Below, piece by piece: positions 10,773-23,674 of a stretch of 60,000 nt of DNA. The notes beneath the pieces are model-generated. The model was not told the DNA's origin. It saw only the letters and a list, made by a program, of their open reading frames with translations, and searched no databases. This DNA comes from Symsagittifera roscoffensis (lineage: Eukaryota; Xenacoelomorpha; Acoela; Convolutidae). Within the stretch, counting starts at the first letter, position 1. Each line of letters begins with the position of its first letter. The position numbers were made by a program, and so were the translations under genes. The stretch lies in contig NC_087070.1 of the NCBI RefSeq assembly GCF_963678635.1, positions 48,963,467 to 49,023,466 of the forward strand, written 5' to 3'.

Positions 10773-11984
10773 CAATTGTAGTTTGGTTCTTCTGATCTTT
10801 TTTCTCGTATTTATAGTTGTCGAGAGAAACTTGAGCATGATAGGCTCAAATTGAATTTTTGAAAGATTCTATTTCAACCCAACATACTGTTTCTTAAACG
10901 TTGCTCAAGGTCAAACTTCCAAATATGACCGACTGGCCGACAAACGAACCGTCCGACGCACGCAAAAAAAACGTTGAAGGCGTTATGATCGAAATTATGG
11001 TGAAAGGGAGACTCAGAATGTTCTATAACTTTGAATTGTCAAAATTTCGATTTGAACTAGAACATTTTCGAGGAATACGAAAAACGGCCATTTTGACAAA
11101 AATCGACAGACAATCACAGCAAACAAAAATCAAGACGGAAATTAGTTGAAAAAAAAAGAAGCAAAAGACGGTGCTTATTAAAAGAAGATCGCATAGACGG
11201 AAGGTCTAGCGTATAATCCGAACCCTCGCGTACCATGAAAAACGAGAGAAAACGACGTTCTCTCCGGGAGAATACGAAATCAGAGGCCCGGTGCCCAGAG
11301 ATTATTAGAGAACGTTATTTGCTTAAGCTCAAACTCACGTTCTTCGCCAAGTCCTCTTCCAATATTGATTCCCTCGCCTTGGTATTATCTCAGGACACTC
11401 TACCAACTCTCTTCCAACCCGTGGTTATTGCATTGCGGCTATTTAGGGCTATTATTGGCGTCCTGCCTAGCACCCGCAGCGCCCCTTTGTTTGCTGCTGA
11501 CAGCCGTATTCTCGAGTTTATCAAGTCATCTTTGTCGAACCCCATTCTTTTCCATGTTTCGATTGGTATGACACTCAAGACCGCTCCGGTGTCCAAGAAC
11601 CCACGCAGTTGAGTCTTCTTTCCCCTTATGTCTAGTACCTGTGCAGATAGATCTGCCTCTGTTCCGATATGCATTGCATCTTCTTCTAACAAAGTACAGT
11701 GTCCGATCGATCTCACTTTTAGTTCTTCTCTACCAACGTAGATTTGTCCGGCTAGATCATCATCACACGTTATTATGGTTTTTGTTGAGATGTTTATTCC
11801 AATTATTTTCAGCATTACCTCATGTGGACCATAGGCTTCCGTTTATCTGTTGTCTATGCGAACTGATTTGCTGCCACCTCTCGTGAGTAATGCTCTCAAC
11901 TCTCTAAAAGAGGTTTGCGGGCTTATTGCAATCAAGTAATCTGCGTCCAAATCAATGTGCATTATCGTCTAATCGCTCGGTTCA
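10773..11984. repeat. 1,212-bp tandem duplication, unit 2
   Basis: Second unit: LTR end (10773-10938), repeat R (10939-11328), SGNH-gene fragment (11329-11440), then protease. Its protease part continues without a break into gag at 11985, so this unit is attached to the full copy on its right. Confidence 0.93.
11329..11440 (-). pseudogene. Fragment of the SGNH-gene C-terminal region (duplicated)
   Basis: Same sequence and same junction to protease as at 10117-10228. The junction ATTGCGGCT/ATTTAGGGC is identical in both, so it arose once and was then duplicated. Confidence 0.8.
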
Positions 11985-14374
11985 CTCAGGTTTCTTGTTA
12001 CTTCGTGACCGCCCACTGTGATTATTGACATTATTCTTTCCCCAATTTTCGTTATACCAAATGTCTTTCCCGTCACCATTTTCAAGGTGTTGCAATTACC
12101 TCTGCTCATTGAGTTCTCTCCACTTTCTGGTTCTGGCCTTGTCATGCAGACTGTCTCATTCAATCTCTTCTTTTCTATCTCCTGTTTCAGCCTTTGCTCG
12201 ATTTCTTTGGTCGCCAAGTTTTGCTTTACTTCGTTGATAGCCTCTGAAGCCGGCTTCTCATAAATTATCTCTAGTGAATTGCTCGTCTCGGTTTCCGTGG
12301 CATCTTTGACTTGTGTTACGGCCTTCGATGTCTTTGTTGATAATTCACCAGTCGCTGCCTCTTTGTTCTTCAAGTCGTTTTCAACTTATTCACCGCAGCC
12401 AGCGCTAGTTTGTGTTTCGGGTGATTTTGATTCTTCACCGCCTCCCAAAACAAAGGACAGTCCATCCTGAAATGGCCTTCTTGATAGCAGAAAAAGCACC
12501 TCGAGCCTATCTTGATGATCAAGCCACTATAAAACTCATGTTCTTCCGTTTGGCTCATATCTTCTTCATTCGGCGCGTATCCCAGACTTTTAATGCCTTG
12601 TTTGTATGTCGTGCAATCCGCTACATGATGGTCCGCTGATCCACAATTTGCGCATGATCTACGCTTGTCCATGTCATCTCTAGGCTTGTACCACGATGAC
12701 CTTTGTGGTTGGCTTCCCCCAGCATGTTCCTGCCTTCTAGGAACGAGTACTTTTTCGGTTTCATTAGCATGTACTCTCTTGGTTTCTGTCTCATCTCCAC
12801 TGTGGTTGGTGCAATATCCTTTGATAGTGTATAATAAGTCGCCAACATTGTTCTCAAGTCGTCACTCTTCACCCCGTCGACAAATATCGAAGCGATGCCG
12901 AAGTTTCTCCTGTTTGTCGATTCTTCCGTCGCTTCTTCTTCTCTAGCTCTCAAGATCATCCAGAAACCAATCGATTGACTCGTTGTCCCTTTGTCTTCTT
13001 TTTTTCAAATCTCCTTATCGCTTGGTGACCCTTCATTCCTGATCCGGATCGATTCAACAGTACTTCGAAGATTTCATCCGCCGTATTACGCTCCTTATCT
13101 TTCTTTGCCACTACGCATTTTAGCGCTGTGCCCTCTAGATTGCTTAGTATTGCTTAGTCTATATGCAGCCATCCGATTCGTCCTTAAATTTTTTTGGTTT
13201 CTTGAAGATCTTTCTGGATTTACCACTTTCTCTGTCACTCGAATCTGTGTTCCTTGTTGCGAATGCTTCATGTGTTCTGTTCATCATTTCCCCGGCACTC
13301 GCCCACGTCATGGCGTCAGATGTTATACTTGTGTGTGTGCTCGAGTCCCCCAGTGCATTCGTCAAGTTTGAGGTACCACCCTTCATAGTGGTACTGTAAC
13401 CCCCTGCCCCTATACTCGTTGCAATCCGTGGTAACAGTGTAGACTCCCGTTTGTTCCGTTGCGGTTCTACAAAGTCGACTCTTTTTCCCTGTTGTTTGTC
13501 TGCTAACAGTTTATCCTGTGATATAGAGTTTCCCGAGAGTGCATCCAGTTGGGACTGTATGGCACAAGAACTTTCAGCTGGATCCTTGCTCATTGTATCC
13601 ATTATGGTCTCTAGATTCAACAACGTTTCATTCACGGTGTTTTACCGTTTCTTCATTTCTTCCATATCCTTTTTGATATGCTTCTTTTGCTCTTTGTCGG
13701 TAGTCTCTACTTTGTCCAAAATCAGTTGTAACTTTTTTTCCGTGGCCTTCGCTAATACATAGTAGTTATCCAGGTTCTCGTTTTTGTTGTGTCTTATTTC
13801 CTTTTTCATTTCCTGGTGGTCCTCCTAACTGCACTTTCATTTTTTGTCTATTTCATTTAACTTTGTCATCAAGCCTCCCATCCCTGCTCCACTGAAGTTG
13901 TTTTCCTTTCCATATCTCGTTCATCTTGGTTATCTGCTGCTTTTTGCGTTGCTTCTTCTTCATTCTTTCTGGTTTCGTCGTTATCGTGGAAAATGCCCCA
14001 AAAGTCTTGCTTTTTTCGGTCACTGCTGTTATCTCCTCCTTCTCTCTTGATTTCATTCCGACCATCGCAGTAATCCTCTCTGTGAATGACGTTCTCTTCG
14101 TTTGTGAATTGTCTTTTATCGTCTCCAGTGTGTTGGTCGTCTCTTCTCCATTGCCTTTTGGTGAGAACTCTATGGTATTCTTTTCCTGTTCCACTGTGTT
14201 TGGCATCGGTGTTGACTCCATCGTCCTGCGTTCCATCCCGTCTATACTTTGATGTGGTGTCTCAAGATCAGTCTCCTTCGCTGGTACGCTTAGTTCTTCC
14301 ATTGTTTTTTCTTTCGGCTTCTGCTCCTTGTTGCTTCTTGTGCCGACCATTTTCACTGAAATATTTTTCCTCAT
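11441..14374 (-). pseudogene. Protease fragment and gag, second copy
   Basis: Near-identical to 2799-5732, offset 8,642 bases. Protease lies at 11441-11968; gag pieces lie at 11969-12373, 12370-12672 (two CCHC knuckles), 12621-12959, 13159-13635 and 13853-14374. The same frameshifts are present as in the left copy, so they predate the duplication. One visible difference in the gag N-terminal piece lies near 13873. RT, RNase H and integrase are absent: the protease is joined to the SGNH-gene end at 11440/11441. This is an internally deleted, non-autonomous derivative. Confidence 0.88.
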
Positions 14375-14689
14375 TCTCGGATTTTTTAGTGTCGGTTTCT
14401 TTTGCGTTGAGGTCTGGTTTTGCTTAAGTCCTGATCCCTTTCTTTCAGTTAGTGATTATCTGGTTTCTTCATAATTTTTATATACAAATTTTCTTTTATA
14501 CAATTCTAATTTATACAAATTCCTATTCTAAAATCCGGTTGACGTCTAAGAAAAAATCCTTAATTTTACTTCAGAATTAACCAGTCGAAATTGTCTCCTC
14601 AGTAGTGGAGACATGAATCTGAGTTTTCGGTTGTTCTGACCAGATCCTGGGACACTGTGAACTGTCCCAATACTTTTCCTAACTATCTT

Positions 14690-15724
14690 TGGATCCTTTG
14701 TTCAAGTATTGGTACACCTCGTCACTATCCCAGGACTTTTTCGAACCCTCCTAGGACCCTTCGCTCGAGTGTTGGGACACTTCATTGCTTTCCCAGGAAT
14801 TTTTTGAACCCTCCTAGGACCCTTCGTTTGAGTGTTGGGACACTTCGTTGCGGTCCCAGGACTATTCTGAACCCTCCTAGGACCCGTCGCTCAAGTGTTG
14901 GGACACTTCGTTACTGTACCAAGACTTTTCTGAACCCTCCTAGTATCCTTCGGTCGAGTGTTGATACACTTCGTTGCGGTCCCAGGACTATTCTGAACCC
15001 TCCTAGGACACTTCGCACAAGTTTTGGGACACTTCGTTACTGTCCCAAGACCTTTCTAAACCCTCCTAGGACCCTTCGCTCAAGTGTTGGAACGCTTCGT
15101 TACTGTCTCAAGACTTTTTTGAACCCTCCTAGGACCCTTCGCTCGAGTGTTGGGTCACTTCGTTGCTGTCCCAGGACTTTTCTGAACCCTCCTAGGACCC
15201 TTCGCTCAATTGTTGGGACACCTTGTTACCGTCCCAACATTTTTCTGAACCATGCTAGGACCCTTCGCTCGAGTGTTGGGAGACTTCGTTGCTGTCTCAG
15301 GAATTTTTTGAACCCTCCTAGGACCCTTCGCTCGAGTGTTGGGTCACTTCGTTGCTGTCCCAGGACTTTTCTGAACCCTCCTAGGACCCTTCGCTCAAAT
15401 GTTGGGACACCTTGTTACCGTCCCAAAAATTTTCTGAACCATACTGGGACCCTTCGCTCGAGTGTTGGGAGACTTCGTTGCTGTCTGAGGAATTTTTTGA
15501 ACCCTTCTAGGAACCTTCGCTCAAGTGTTGAGACACTTCGTTACTGTCACAAGACATTTCTGAACCTTCCTAGGTCCCTTCGCTCAAGTGTTGGGACACT
15601 TCGTTTCCGTCTCAAGACTTTTCTGAACCCTCCTAGGACCCTTCGCTCGAGTGTTGGCACACTTCGTTGCTGTCCCGGGACTTTTCCTAACCCTCCTAGG
15701 ACTCTTCGCTCAAGTGTTGGGACA
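14690..15724 (-). repeat. Leader minisatellite, 63-bp unit, about 16 copies
   Basis: Second copy of the array at 6048-7205. The offset changes from 8,642 before the array to 8,519 after it, that is, about two units fewer plus small indels. Single units also differ, so the array has changed in copy number since the duplication. The antisense open frame 14657-15838 is a by-product of the period. Confidence 0.92.
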
Positions 15725-17434
15725 ATCAGATCTCTAGTTCTTTGGTGTTGGGACACTCGGATCTCTAGTTATTTAGTGCTGGGACACTCGGATTTTTGGT
15801 TTTTTAAGTTTGGGTTACTCGGATCTCTGGTTCTTTAGTGTTCTGATATTAGATCACTATCCCAGGACCAAGTGTTGGGACACTTAGATCACTATCCTAA
15901 GACTACCGGCCAGATTCCTTGCACTTCTTTCAAACCTGTAGGTCAAGTGTTTCTTCGTCTGATAGAAGAATTTGCCTGTACCTTATGTCGAGTATTGGGA
16001 TACCTGATCCACTATTCCTGTACCACCTCTAGGGCTCCAGTATGAAATTGTCTTCCAAACTCAATCCTGTTAACCAAATTTTTTTTTACTAACCCCACTT
16101 AAATTACCTTCCCCTTATTAATCCGATGCAAGTCGAAACACGACTTGTTAGCAAGTGCCTTATGATTGCCGATTCGTTAAAACCCAATAAAATTAGATCC
16201 AAAAACGTAAAAACTAAAATGAGAAAAAAGATGAAAAATAGAAAGATGAGTATACCCAAAATTAAAAGGCGACCAATGCCGTCTTATCGTAAAAAAATTG
16301 TCTGGTACTTGACTGTCACGTTTTATCTCCCCCCCCCCTTCTAGCGGTCTTATGGGGTATTTTCCTTTTGGGTTCCAAAAACTGTCTATTTCCGATTCCC
16401 CCTCCAGATCTGACCAGGTTATCTACCTTAGTTTGATCTTAAATTTGGATATCCTGGCGTTGCAACTCTTGTTCTGAGTCTAAGGATGGATCGTTCTAGA
16501 CTCTGGGTCTACTTTTGTAACTAAATCGACGATATCGATTGTATAGTTATTATAATGTGTCCCCCCTTTTTACAATTTTCAACCGCCAAGCTCTATCTTA
16601 ACCAGCTCCCCTTCTAACCTCCCCCCTATCTAGCCTTCCACTTCAGCCGAAAATCATTCTAAGCGCGATGGGTGCTTAACCTCTCGAGAGAAAGTCCGTA
16701 GAACCTGTTTACAAGCTCTGCTCAAGTAAAAACGTTTCCTCAAAACAGTGGATATCCGCTTATCCAATTTTACACTTATTTCCTTTAATGTGATGTGGAT
16801 TTTAACGATACCCGGTTGACCAAACAGAACACCTCTGTGTGCCCTTCTCTGTTTGCTCTGATTCGCTGCTGGATGTCTCCTTGGCGTGTCCTCTGTCTCT
16901 CAAATCCCTTTTCTGAGAACCACTTTCCCACTTGGCTGGTCACCTGTTCCAGTCAAGTCTCCCAGTGGTCCGCTGAAGTTGCAAGCTATCTGAATACCCT
17001 TACAACACCCCACACTCGGGCACCTGTACAACGTTGCTGATTTGATCGAGACGATCGGTCTCATTGGAAAACAGTATGGCTATACTGTTTAAGCTAATAT
17101 AAAGGTTTGATCCACCTAATCTGGTATCAAAACCACTGTCCTTTATTGTATTTTTTACAGTTTTTGTGTTCATATGTCTTTTTCTTTTTTTTTCGTTCAT
17201 TTTTTGTTTTTTTTCTCGTTTTTTGTCCCCCTGGTGGCACCCCTTACTCGGTTAGCTAGGCCTCGTTTCGGAAAGCGCACCGGGAAAGTTTCTCAAGTTT
17301 TCTTAAAAAGCTATCACGGTACTACCAGAAGGTGGACACGTTCCCGTTGAACCGTACCACCGGTACTCTAGAATAGGCATGTAACCCGGAGCTGTGTCAA
17401 GTGAGTTGGACTCCGTAGTCATGATGTCGTAAAA
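15725..17434 (-). other. Element leader, second copy
   Basis: Copy of 7206-8913 with the same C-rich runs, T-rich stretch and hairpin (about 16919-16969). A run of C near 16330 is one or two bases longer than in the first copy. No gene supported. Confidence 0.7.
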
Positions 17435-17449
17435 CACCCAGGAGCTTCA
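17435..17449 (-). promoter_or_regulatory. Degenerate primer-binding site, second copy
   Basis: CACCCAGGAGCTTCA on the plus strand, 11 bases before the LTR start at 17461; identical to 8914-8928. Confidence 0.58.
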
Positions 17450-17460
17450 TAAAAACACTA

Positions 17461-18232
17461 TGTAATAGTCGCCTACTTAAGTCGCATATGAGGTTAAAGA
17501 AAAATAGGCCCTATAACCATGACTCAGGACAGAAAAATTCGGTTCACTTGCGACATGAGACTAAAACCCGCGTTACAGGTTAAGGGCTACTACCAAAATA
17601 CCCCCACTCTAGAAAATAAGAACGCCCCCATACTCAGATCTCAAAATACCTAAAATACGCGAACGCCGTTAAAAACAGTATGGTTACTTTTTATTAGACA
17701 GTGGACCTTTGATCCATTTCAGATGTATCATCCCTAACTCAACACAACAATATAAAACACTCTCAAGAAATTTAAATTTCGTACTCACATACCAACACGA
17801 CTTCTAGAATCGAGTAACTAAGTTAATAAGCAACTCTAGAATTAATTTGGTAATCAAATCTAACTCGAAAAGTTTTAACAAGCAAGTTTTTACTCAAGAA
17901 ATAAGTTTTTATCTGGTTCACTCTGGTCCACTCGAATTTACTCTCCTCCCGCTCTTGATCACTCTCTATTTCCTGCCCAGAAAAAGACAGCTCTAATCTC
18001 GTCCAAATTATGTATTAGAAATTGAGAATAGCAATTTCCCGCTGCTCATTTTTGACTACTTTCCCGCAATTGTAGTTTGGTTCTTCTGATCTTTTTTCTC
18101 GTATTTATAGTTGTCGCGAGAAACTTGAGCATGATAGGCTCAAATTGAATTTTTGAAAGATTCTATTTCAACCCAACATACTGTTTCTTAAACGTTGCTC
18201 AAGGTCAAACTTCCAAATATGACCGACTGGCC
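17461..18232 (-). repeat. LTR, A-like subfamily, second copy
   Basis: Copy of 8940-9726 with a 15-base deletion near 17678 (the GGGTTGGAACC... segment is missing) and a few substitutions. TATAAATA at 18102-18109. Followed by repeat R (18233-18622). Confidence 0.75.
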
Positions 18233-18622
18233 GACAAACGAACCGTCCGACGCACGCAAAAAAAACGTTGAAGGCGTTATGATCGAAATTATGGTGAAAG
18301 GGAGACTCAGAATGTTCTATAACTTTGAATTGTCAAAATTTCGATTTGAACTAGAACATTTTCGAGGAATACGAAAAACGGCCATTTTGACAAAAATCGA
18401 CAGACAATCACAGCAAACAAAAATCAAGACGGAAATTAGTTGAAAAAAAAAGAAGCAAAAGACGGTGCTTATTAAAAGAAGATCGCATAGACGGAAGGTC
18501 TAGCGTATAATCCGAACCCTCGCGTACCATGAAAAACGAGAGAAAACGACGTTCTCTCCGGGAGAATACGAAATCAGAGGCCCGGTGCCCAGAGATTATT
18601 AGAGAACGTTATTTGCTTAAGC

Positions 18623-18812
18623 GATATAATTTTTTATGGTAAATGTGTTAATGACGGATTGTAATGAATGAAATTTTTTGGGGGATTTGCTAAGAAATAT
18701 AATTGCAGCAGGCAGGATGTTTTTCATTCATAATTTAGACGAAGATGGTTGAGCGAAGACTCCTGTGAAACAGAATGGAGATTCCGACTATTGCTCCTCA
18801 TCTCTTGTTCGC
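18623..18812. repeat. Unassigned 190-bp segment
   Basis: AT-rich segment that replaces the expected SGNH-gene end between repeat R and the larger gene fragment. Also at about 23500-23689. It resembles no other part of the window. Confidence 0.5.
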
Positions 18813-19470
18813 AACGTTCTTCGCCAAGTCCTCTTCCAATATTGATTCCCTCGCCTTGGTATTATCTCTAGACACTCTACCAACTCCCTTCCAACCCGTG
18901 GTTATTGCATTGCGATGGGTTAGCAAGGGTCTTTTGAAAACTTCCGGCCCTATCTCGGTCAGGAACTGTCGATACTCCTTCTGATGCTTATTCATGTGGT
19001 CCTTCGTCATCGAGTACAACCAAGTCGTCAACATCTCTCGAAACCATGGGAAGAATCTCATGCGACTCCACACGTGCCTCACCTCCATGGGTATAGAGAA
19101 TTCCTTGCACGCAGTCCAAAACAAATCAAGCCTCCGGCTGTTATCAATGGTATATATTGATCCCCGTGTTGGTGCCCTCGACTCCCAAAGTTTTGTCACG
19201 TTTCCTCGATCCATTGCAACGCCAGCATCGAGCTCACCACAAAAAGGGTGACCATATGCTGATAATCGGGTAACCCGATTGACCGGATTTCTTCCACGTC
19301 CCATATCAAGCAGAGGTTCGAATGCTCCGGATACAACACTGTCTGTGCCAGTCAGTGGCACGGGCATTCCCCGTGAATGAGGTTGATACTCAGGAGGTTG
19401 CGTTCTCCCGAAGCTTCCAACAGAGGTTCAAGCTCCATCATTTTCTCATGTGTCACCTCATTTTTTTCCA
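18798..19470 (-). pseudogene. SGNH-gene C-terminal fragment, A type
   Basis: A 189-codon frame (18798-19367), with similarity continuing to about 19470. It matches the intact gene at about 38170-38815: the block IPMEVRHVWSRMRFFPWFR, then KDHMNKHQKEYRQF and THRNAITTGW. The piece ends at 19480, where B-type LTR sequence starts, so a B element probably inserted into or recombined with this gene. Function of the domain is unknown. A copy lies at 23675-24348. Confidence 0.8.
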
Positions 19471-19480
19471 TGGCTGGGGC

Positions 19481-20088
19481 ATTACTATTGTTTTTGTTCA
19501 GTACATAAAAATCATCATATCCATCGGAGATGGATCAACAATTTCCCTCAACTCCTAATTTTATATTCTCTGTTAAAATCAACTCAGGACATACCAGGAA
19601 GCTAAAAATGTTAAAATTAAGCTCTCAGTAATTTTCCAAGACCCTTCCGGAACTTTAATTCGGACGATGAGCGGTTTTGTCTCGGCCTGGAAGGGTAGCA
19701 AAATCTTCTCAATACCCCTCCGAATTCTTGCAAATTGCTCCGTAACGGTTGTAGCTGAACAACAGTTACAATTGGGAAGTCTCTTCCGTAAGTGTCGTCA
19801 ACTATAATTCTGTCGTTCGCTATACTTTCGCGTACGTCTTGCTTGTTTTAGCAGAAATCATCGTTTTGATTTTTGCGGTTTCAGTCTTTGCAAAGTTTAA
19901 ATTTGTTAAGGGTCATGGACGCCCAAATCGAATATTTTATAGTTGATTCGTCACTTTAAACTAATCTCTCCCAATTTGTTAAATTGCATGATGAACACTG
20001 TTAACTCATCGAAACTGCCAATTTACCACTCGGCTGTAAAACTTCGATGTTGTCATGCATTTTGATCGCCATTTTGGTCGAATTTTAC
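19481..20088 (-). repeat. B-type LTR, truncated (duplicate)
   Basis: Matches 32730-33303 and 56054-56688. It lacks the first ~285 bases of the LTR. Ends just before TACTCCCCGGA, the conserved motif that follows 3' LTRs in this family. Confidence 0.7.
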
Positions 20089-20848
20089 ATACTCCCCGGA
20101 CAGCTCGGTTAATGTCCTCCTTGAGCCTCGTGAAATTCTATGAAATAGTACAGTGCCATCATATTTAAGCAATATATCGACCCTCTGCAAACTGCAGATT
20201 GCATCATACTCGTTGTTATAGCCTTCTAACCTTCTTCATTAATCTGCACCTTGAAGACATGACTTAAGATAAAATGTCTTCTCAGAATTTTAGTGCCATT
20301 CTCTCGATTTAAAACTTCTTCATCTAAGTTTAAAGGGTGTTGGGACGCAAGACAGTCCTGCCAGCCACCAAAACTGAAATTATCCTTCCGTGCTTAATCC
20401 ATTGAGAAATTTAATTGTTAGTGATCCTGAAAATGGAATTTGAGAGACTTGGTGGTTAAAATGAACAATGAAAAAATCTCTCACGCAGAGATTACTTTCA
20501 CGTCACCACAAAATGAACAGTCATCTTAGTTGATTAAAATTAATCATGCAGGCTGGAACATTTAATTTACTTTTCTTTTACTCACGCCTCTCTAAATAAA
20601 TAGTAGGTGTCTCTAAAAACACTAACTAAAATCACAATGCAAACTTATAAACGCAACAATTTTATAAATTCAAAAATCCAGAAAAAGTTTTTTTTTTTCA
20701 TTCATTTTTAATTTCAAGCTTAGTTGCTTGGTTTCTCATTTGAGTTTTTCTCGCACAAAATTATTTCTGAGTTTTATTTTCTTCTTCTTAGTTGCTTCTT
20801 CGTTCATTTCTTTCTTTAGATTTTCGTCGTTTAGAAGTTCTAAACCTT
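20089..20848 (-). other. 3' UTR of B element (duplicate)
   Basis: Lies between the SGNH gene end and the 3' LTR. Starts with TACTCCCCGGA (in sense, a purine-rich TCCGGGGAGTA, a likely polypurine tract). Contains a degenerate copy of the hairpin seen at 56966-56998. T-rich near 20690-20870. No gene. Confidence 0.55.
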
Positions 20849-22424
20849 CTAAATTCTTCTAAGTTTTCTTCTTTTTGCATCTTGTTTTTCAACTTTTTGC
20901 CACTGCTTCATCTCCTCCTCCAGTGACATCGACTCCGCACATTCGGTTTCAGTGTCTTGCAACACACCGTTGGCCATCAACACCTTCAACACCTCTGCTC
21001 TTCTACCCTTTGCTTACAAAAGTAGAGGGTCTAAACTAGCTTCCATATTCCTGCAGAAGCTGTTGTGGAGGCACAACGTCACATTTTACCCCAGGTCTTC
21101 CTTCAACTTTTCTTCTCTTTCTCTCTTGTCACAATCATTCGTCCTCGAAGTTGTCTTCACTGCGGTAGTCACTGCATTCTGGTGGGTTACAAAAGCTTGC
21201 ATGAAAGCTTCTGATCCTATGTCCATCTGATACGAACTGTACACTCTGCTGTGCTTAGACATATGCTTCCTGGCATGCTCATACAACCATGCAGTCATGT
21301 TGGCTCTGAACCATGGCAACAGTCGTTTTCTGGCCGCTATTTTTTTCACCTCCATCGGAAGGTTCAAGACTTTGCATGTTGTCTCAAAAAGATCTATATC
21401 TTTTAGTCAATCATTTTCCTCCAACTTTTCTTTAGTCAGTGCTTCTTGTCGATTGTTCTCCTTAACATGAGTGAGCTTCCAGCCATCGAATTGCCACCAT
21501 AGCTACAAGTATTCCTATCATTGCGGGGTGTGATGAGTCTTAAGAACTAATGGAGAGCAGCTCTCCAGAATCCCAGATCAACACCAGATTACTTCGCCCG
21601 GGATACCACCATGTTGGTAGCAAACAATGGCACGTGAACTCATCATGGGTCAACATGATACTTCTCCAGTTTCGTTTCTCCGACGCTTCCAGTAGGGTTC
21701 CACTTCCATCATTTTTCGGTGGAATTCATCCTTTTTGTCTACTGCATTATAATCCGTCGCTGTTGATCCTCTCTGTTTGTGTCTTTCAAAGTCACTGAAG
21801 TTCCCACTAGCATATCCCATGCACTTCTTTCCCAGTATTGGTTCTAACTCAACCTAGATTCTTCCTGGAACTGCGGCAAACATCTTACAAAGCAATTCGT
21901 TAGATTTCTCCGACATTCTCGCAAGCTTTACAATTTTTGGCACTGAGAACGCTTGATCCACTACCGTCCTTGTACTCTTTACATTCAATGCTAACAAGTG
22001 TTCTGTGTATCGTCTTTTGCACATAGACACCATTGTCACTCCTACTAGGAATCGCGCTCCAGATGGTCTGCGATAAATTTCACTCTGCTTGAGGTTCATT
22101 TCCATTTATATTGCTTCTCTCCATTTTCCAATATGACTCTGTTTGGTTTGAAACACTTCCTGAAACACTTCTACACTGATAGTTGCGACCACCTCATGTT
22201 TTGGTTCTAGATTCAATAGTGACTCTAAAGAATCAAACATGCTGTAGAATCCTATTGCAGTCACTAGAGTCATTTCAGTTCCTCCATGGCAAACTGCAAT
22301 TAGCTCTGTTTCCGTTTTTGTTTCCCTCACCATGTTTCCGAACAGTATCATCAATTGCCTGTGCTGTTTCGCAAGTGTCTTCACGCAGCCGATACCTCCA
22401 CACACATGACCTTCTAATCCACAG
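20849..22424 (-). pseudogene. SGNH-gene C-terminal part, B type (duplicate of 25754-27330)
   Basis: Pieces at 21086-21367 (MNLPMEVKKIAARKRLLPWF, KHMSKHSRVYSSYQMDIG), 21854-22105 and 22106-22429 match the intact A gene and the B copies in order. Frame breaks (for example the stop near 21410) show decay. The piece is cut at 22424 by the tandem-duplication junction. Confidence 0.78.
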
Positions 22425-22434
22425 GTCATGCAGG

Positions 22435-22964
22435 GGACCTTTGATCCATTTCAGATGTATCATCCCTAACTCAACACAACAATATAAAACACTCTCAAGA
22501 AATTTAAATTTCGTATTCACATACCAACACGACTTCTAGAATCGAATAACTAAGTTAATAAGCAACTCTAGAATTAATTTGGTAATCAAATCTAGCTCGA
22601 AAAGTTTTAACAAGCAAGTTTTTACTCAAGAAATAAGTTTTTATCTGGTTCAGTCTGGTCCACTCGAATTTACTCTCCTCCCGCTCTTGATCACTCTCTA
22701 TTTCCTGCCCAGAAAAAGACAGCTCTAATCTCGTCCAAATTATGTATTAGAAATTGAGAATAGCAATTTCCCGCTGCTCATTTTTGACTACTTTCCCGCA
22801 ATTGTAGTTTGGTTCTTCTGATCTTTTTTCTCGTATTTATAGTTGTCGCGAGAAACTTGAGCATGATAGGCTCAAATTGAATTTTTGAAAAATTCTATTT
22901 CAACCCAACATACTGTTTCTTAAACGTTGCTCAAGGTCAAACTTCCAAATATGACCGACTGGCC
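22435..22964 (-). repeat. LTR fragment, A-like subfamily (unit 2)
   Basis: Matches 17703-18232, starting inside the LTR at GGACCTTTGATCC. TATAAATA at 22834-22841. Followed by repeat R to 23354. Confidence 0.75.
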
Positions 22965-23354
22965 GACAAACGAACCGTCCGACGCACGCAAAAAAAAACG
23001 TTGAAGGCGTTATGATCGAAATTATGGTGAAAGGGAGACTCAGAATGTTCTATAACTTTGAATTGTCAAAATTTCGATTTGAACTAGAACATTTTCGAGG
23101 AATACGAAAAACGGCCAATTTGACAAAAATCGACAGACAATCACAGCAAACAAAAATCAAGACGGAAATTAGTTGAAAAAAAAAGAAGCAAAAGACGGTG
23201 CTTATTAAAAGAAGATCGCATAGACGGAAGGTCTAGCGTATAATCCGAACCCTCGCGTACCATGAAAAACGAGAGAAAACGACGTTCTCTCCGGGAGAAT
23301 ACGAAATCAGAGGCCCGGTGCCCAGAGATTATTAGAGAACGTTATTTGTTTAAG

Positions 23355-23498
23355 CTCAAACTCACGTTCTTCGCCAAGTCCTCTTCCAATATTGATTCCC
23401 TCGCCTTGGTATTATCTCAGGACACTCTACCAACTCTCTTCCAACCCGTGGTTATTGCATTGCGATGGGTTAGCAAGGGTCTTTTGAAAGCTTCCATT
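23355..23498 (-). pseudogene. Small SGNH-gene C-terminal fragment
   Basis: 145-bp piece with ATTGCGATGGGTTAGCAAGG, encoding THRNAITTGW on the minus strand. Absent from unit 1 of the 4.7-kb duplication. Followed by the unassigned segment at 23500-23689. Confidence 0.7.
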
Positions 23499-23674
23499 CG
23501 ATATAATTTTTTATGGTAAATGTGTTAATGACGGATTGTAATGAATGAAATTTTTTGGGGGATTTGCTAAGAAATATAATTGCAGCAGGCAGGATGTTTT
23601 TCATTCATAATTTAGACGAAGATGGTTGAGCGAAGACTCCTGTGAAACAGAATGGAGATTCCGACTATTGCTCC

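Larger units (their letters stand above)
17703..22424. repeat. About 4.7-kb tandem duplication, unit 1
   Basis: LTR piece, repeat R, SGNH-gene fragment, B-type LTR and the end of a B-type SGNH gene. The same series recurs at 22435-27330. The offset is 4,732 at the start, 4,877 after a 145-bp segment present only in unit 2, and 4,905-4,906 after a 28-bp segment present only in unit 2. Ten bases (GTCATGCAGG, 22425-22434) sit at the junction. Confidence 0.9.

Noticed and set aside
14657-15838. Plus-strand 393-codon open frame
   Set aside because: Same cause as the frames in the first array.
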